DNA of 6,340 nucleotides from Patescibacteria group bacterium (GTDB lineage Bacteria > Patescibacteriota > Minisyncoccia > Phycocordibacterales > UBA9973), in contig JAUPWJ010000064.1 in the NCBI GenBank assembly GCA_030916575.1, forward strand, positions 1-6,340, in the 5' to 3' direction. Shown in pieces: positions 4,805 to 6,340 of the stretch; positions within the stretch are counted from its first letter, which is position 1, and each line of letters starts with the position of its first letter. Both the position numbers and the translations under genes were made by a program. The notes beneath the pieces are model-generated. The model was not told the DNA's origin, did not search any database, and worked only from the letters and a program-made list of their open reading frames with translations.

Positions 4805-6232
4805 TTATTTAGCCTTTTTTAAGGTAATAATCATTGTTCTTAAAAATGCCCCATAGTGAATTCCTAAAAGTTCTAGTATTTTTTTTATAAATCTTTTTAT
4901 TGGATTTCTGGTCCTATTATCAAAAACAATTTCAAGGCCAGCTTCTTTAGCCATTTTTTTAAAATCGAAATAACTTATAAAATGAAGATTCCAATCTTCA
5001 AGAGGACTAGAGTTAAATGCTTTTAAAATAAACTGAGTAGCGGGTCTTGGTAAGTAACTAATAAAATATAGACCAGTATGACTTTCTTTTAGTGAATATT
5101 TATTAGGAAAAGAAATATAAAAAAAACCATCATCTTTTAGTGTCCGGCCAACTTCTTTTAAAACATCTGACGGGTAACTCATGTGTTCTAAAACACTAGT
5201 ACTATATATAAAATCAAATGATTTATCTTCAAATGGGAAGATTTTACCGTCATACAAATTCAAACTAGCTGTTAGGGATTTGTCACTCAAAGTTTTCTCT
5301 GCAATTTTTAACAGAGCGCCCTCTGTTTCAAGACCATAACCAAAAGAACCATTTTTAATAAAATGTGACAACATAATCCCATTGCCAAATCCGATATCTA
5401 ACACTTTTTTATTATATGGATTACCAACTTGTACTAAAAAATCCCCATAGAAACTTTCTGCATTTTTTTCCTTATTCAGCCAATCAGAAACGAATTTCTC
5501 AAACTCATAGTAACTAGACCTTGGAAGAACTTTTTTGGTATACTCCCTTGCCAAAATCTCAAAGTTATTCATTCTAGATAAAACAAAAATATGCTCAGAA
5601 TATAGGCCGATAGATTCTAATAATCTTCTAATAAAACCAATTCCAAATCCGTACCCAGAAAAAACAGGTCCTTTGATGTGTGTAACCACCGAGTAGCCCG
5701 CCTGCTTAAATTTCTTTTCCCAACTTTTACGTCCATACAAAATAAATTCCTTTAAATGACCATCGTAATTACCATGTACTTGGGGTAAAAGTATACTCTT
5801 CACCTTTGATATTTTTTTTACATCTTTTATATCTACTGAGTTAATATTATTTTTATTGTTATCAGAAAATCCACCGAAAAGCTTTTTATTTTTTTTAAAA
5901 TTTAAAATTCTTTCTACGAATAATTTAATTAGATAAAAAAAATGAAGGGATATATATGAAACCTTAATCATACGACTCGGGACCACATGTATCGCATATC
6001 CGTCATCCTTTAAAAAATTTATTGTATCCCTGAGGAAAATGTCTGGCTTTGATAAATGCTCCAGCATGTTTGATGAAAAAATAACATCAAACTTTTTATC
6101 AATTATTTTATTTTCAATATTGTCTGCGTCTATTTTTTTATAGATTACACCATCCACAAAATATTGACTATCTAACCTTTGATGATTTAAATCACTTGAT
6201 ACATAGTAATCAAATTTTTTAGACAACAACAT
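4805..6232 (-). CDS. Tandem double class I SAM-dependent methyltransferase (N-terminus incomplete as drawn)
   Basis: 475 residues from the first ATG, but the true protein almost certainly began further upstream. Two class I methyltransferase domains lie in series. Domain 1 (about 1-200) has the acidic strand YYVSSDLN (D14) and the FDVIFSSNMLEHL motif (48-60); its SAM-binding glycine loop is encoded before this ATG. Domain 2 (about 240-475) is complete: VLDIGFGNG (277-285), YGLETE (299-304) and FDFIYSTSVLEHM (339-351), then a helical tail with basic residues. Both have the LEH form common in methyltransferases acting on small molecules, quinones and glycans. The partner genes suggest that a sugar or lipid-linked glycan is methylated, but this is inferred. 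It ends 1 bp before the glycosyltransferase-like gene and should share its transcript. The substrate is unknown. The order of the two domains and their similar motifs suggest gene fusion or duplication. Confidence 0.8.
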   Translation of the reverse strand: MLLSKKFDYYVSSDLNHQRLDSQYFVDGVIYKKIDADNIENKIIDKKFDVIFSSNMLEHLSKPDIFLRDTINFLKDDGYAIHVVPSRMIKVSYISLHFFYLIKLFVERILNFKKNKKLFGGFSDNNKNNINSVDIKDVKKISKVKSILLPQVHGNYDGHLKEFILYGRKSWEKKFKQAGYSVVTHIKGPVFSGYGFGIGFIRRLLESIGLYSEHIFVLSRMNNFEILAREYTKKVLPRSSYYEFEKFVSDWLNKEKNAESFYGDFLVQVGNPYNKKVLDIGFGNGIMLSHFIKNGSFGYGLETEGALLKIAEKTLSDKSLTASLNLYDGKIFPFEDKSFDFIYSTSVLEHMSYPSDVLKEVGRTLKDDGFFYISFPNKYSLKESHTGLYFISYLPRPATQFILKAFNSSPLEDWNLHFISYFDFKKMAKEAGLEIVFDNRTRNPIKRFIKKILELLGIHYGAFLRTMIITLKKAK

Positions 6233-6337
6233 AGTCTGATAGCCATCACCTGCTCCAAACTCAATACATGATTCAAGCTTCTTGTTTTTTAAGAAATCAA
6301 TAATTATATCGATTTCTCTTTTTCTTATAGATTGTAA
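6233..6337 (-). pseudogene. Upstream in-frame extension of the methyltransferase, carrying SAM motif I but no usual start codon
   Basis: In the same frame as the methyltransferase, the 35 codons upstream of its first ATG encode SIRKREIDIIIDFL, then CIEFGAGDGYQT, which is the expected N-terminal helix and glycine-rich SAM loop of domain 1. The frame is closed by TAA at 6340-6338 and has no ATG, GTG or TTG between that stop and the ATG at 6232. Either the gene uses a rare start (ATA, ATT or ATC are present), or a frameshift or nonsense change separates it from its real start beyond the window, or the sequence has an error near the edge. Confidence 0.7.
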
Positions 6338-6340
6338 TTA

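Overview
The window looks like part of a small, AT-rich genome from the Candidate Phyla Radiation (Patescibacteria). The evidence is the 5' part of a 16S rRNA gene on the minus strand. It has the form common in that group: GGATGAACGCTGGCGG then GGCATGCAAGTCGAACG near the 5' end, GGGAGGCTGCAG at the 338 site, and CAGGAGCGG instead of CAGCCGCGG in the 530 loop. The lineage within the group cannot be fixed by eye; the WWE3/Microgenomates side is a guess. The flippase N-terminus also resembles flippases I associate with these genomes.

Layout. 1-565 is the start of 16S rRNA (minus strand, cut by the left edge). 566-1074 has no gene; it holds a long rRNA leader with two promoter-like elements about 217 bp apart and a string of hairpins. 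1078-1112 is a very GC-rich Rho-independent terminator. It serves 1116-2414 (minus), which encodes a secreted protein with two C-terminal 39-residue repeats carrying DxNxD calcium-loop-like motifs, a tail style familiar from Bacteroidota. By eye this gene is clearly richer in GC than everything to its right. 2415-2534 is a short divergent promoter region. 2535-3797 (plus) is a Wzx-like polysaccharide flippase. It converges on, and overlaps by 14 bp, a minus-strand pair: a glycosyltransferase-like gene (3784-4803) and a tandem double SAM-methyltransferase gene (4805 to about 6337). The pair is separated by 1 bp and is probably one transcript.

How it fits together. The flippase, glycosyltransferase-like protein and methyltransferase are the kind of genes found in a cell-surface glycan locus: building and modifying a lipid-linked glycan and moving it across the membrane. 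The secreted protein may be displayed at or released from the surface and may have been acquired from another phylum. The rRNA operon lies directly downstream of its terminator in the same direction.

The points most worth following up are a compensated change in the 530-loop pseudoknot of 16S, the foreign-looking secreted protein, the missing conventional start of the double methyltransferase (its first SAM motif lies upstream of the first ATG), and paired overlapping inverted repeats at the convergent gene ends. I saw no CRISPR array, tRNA, insertion sequence or clear novel defence system.
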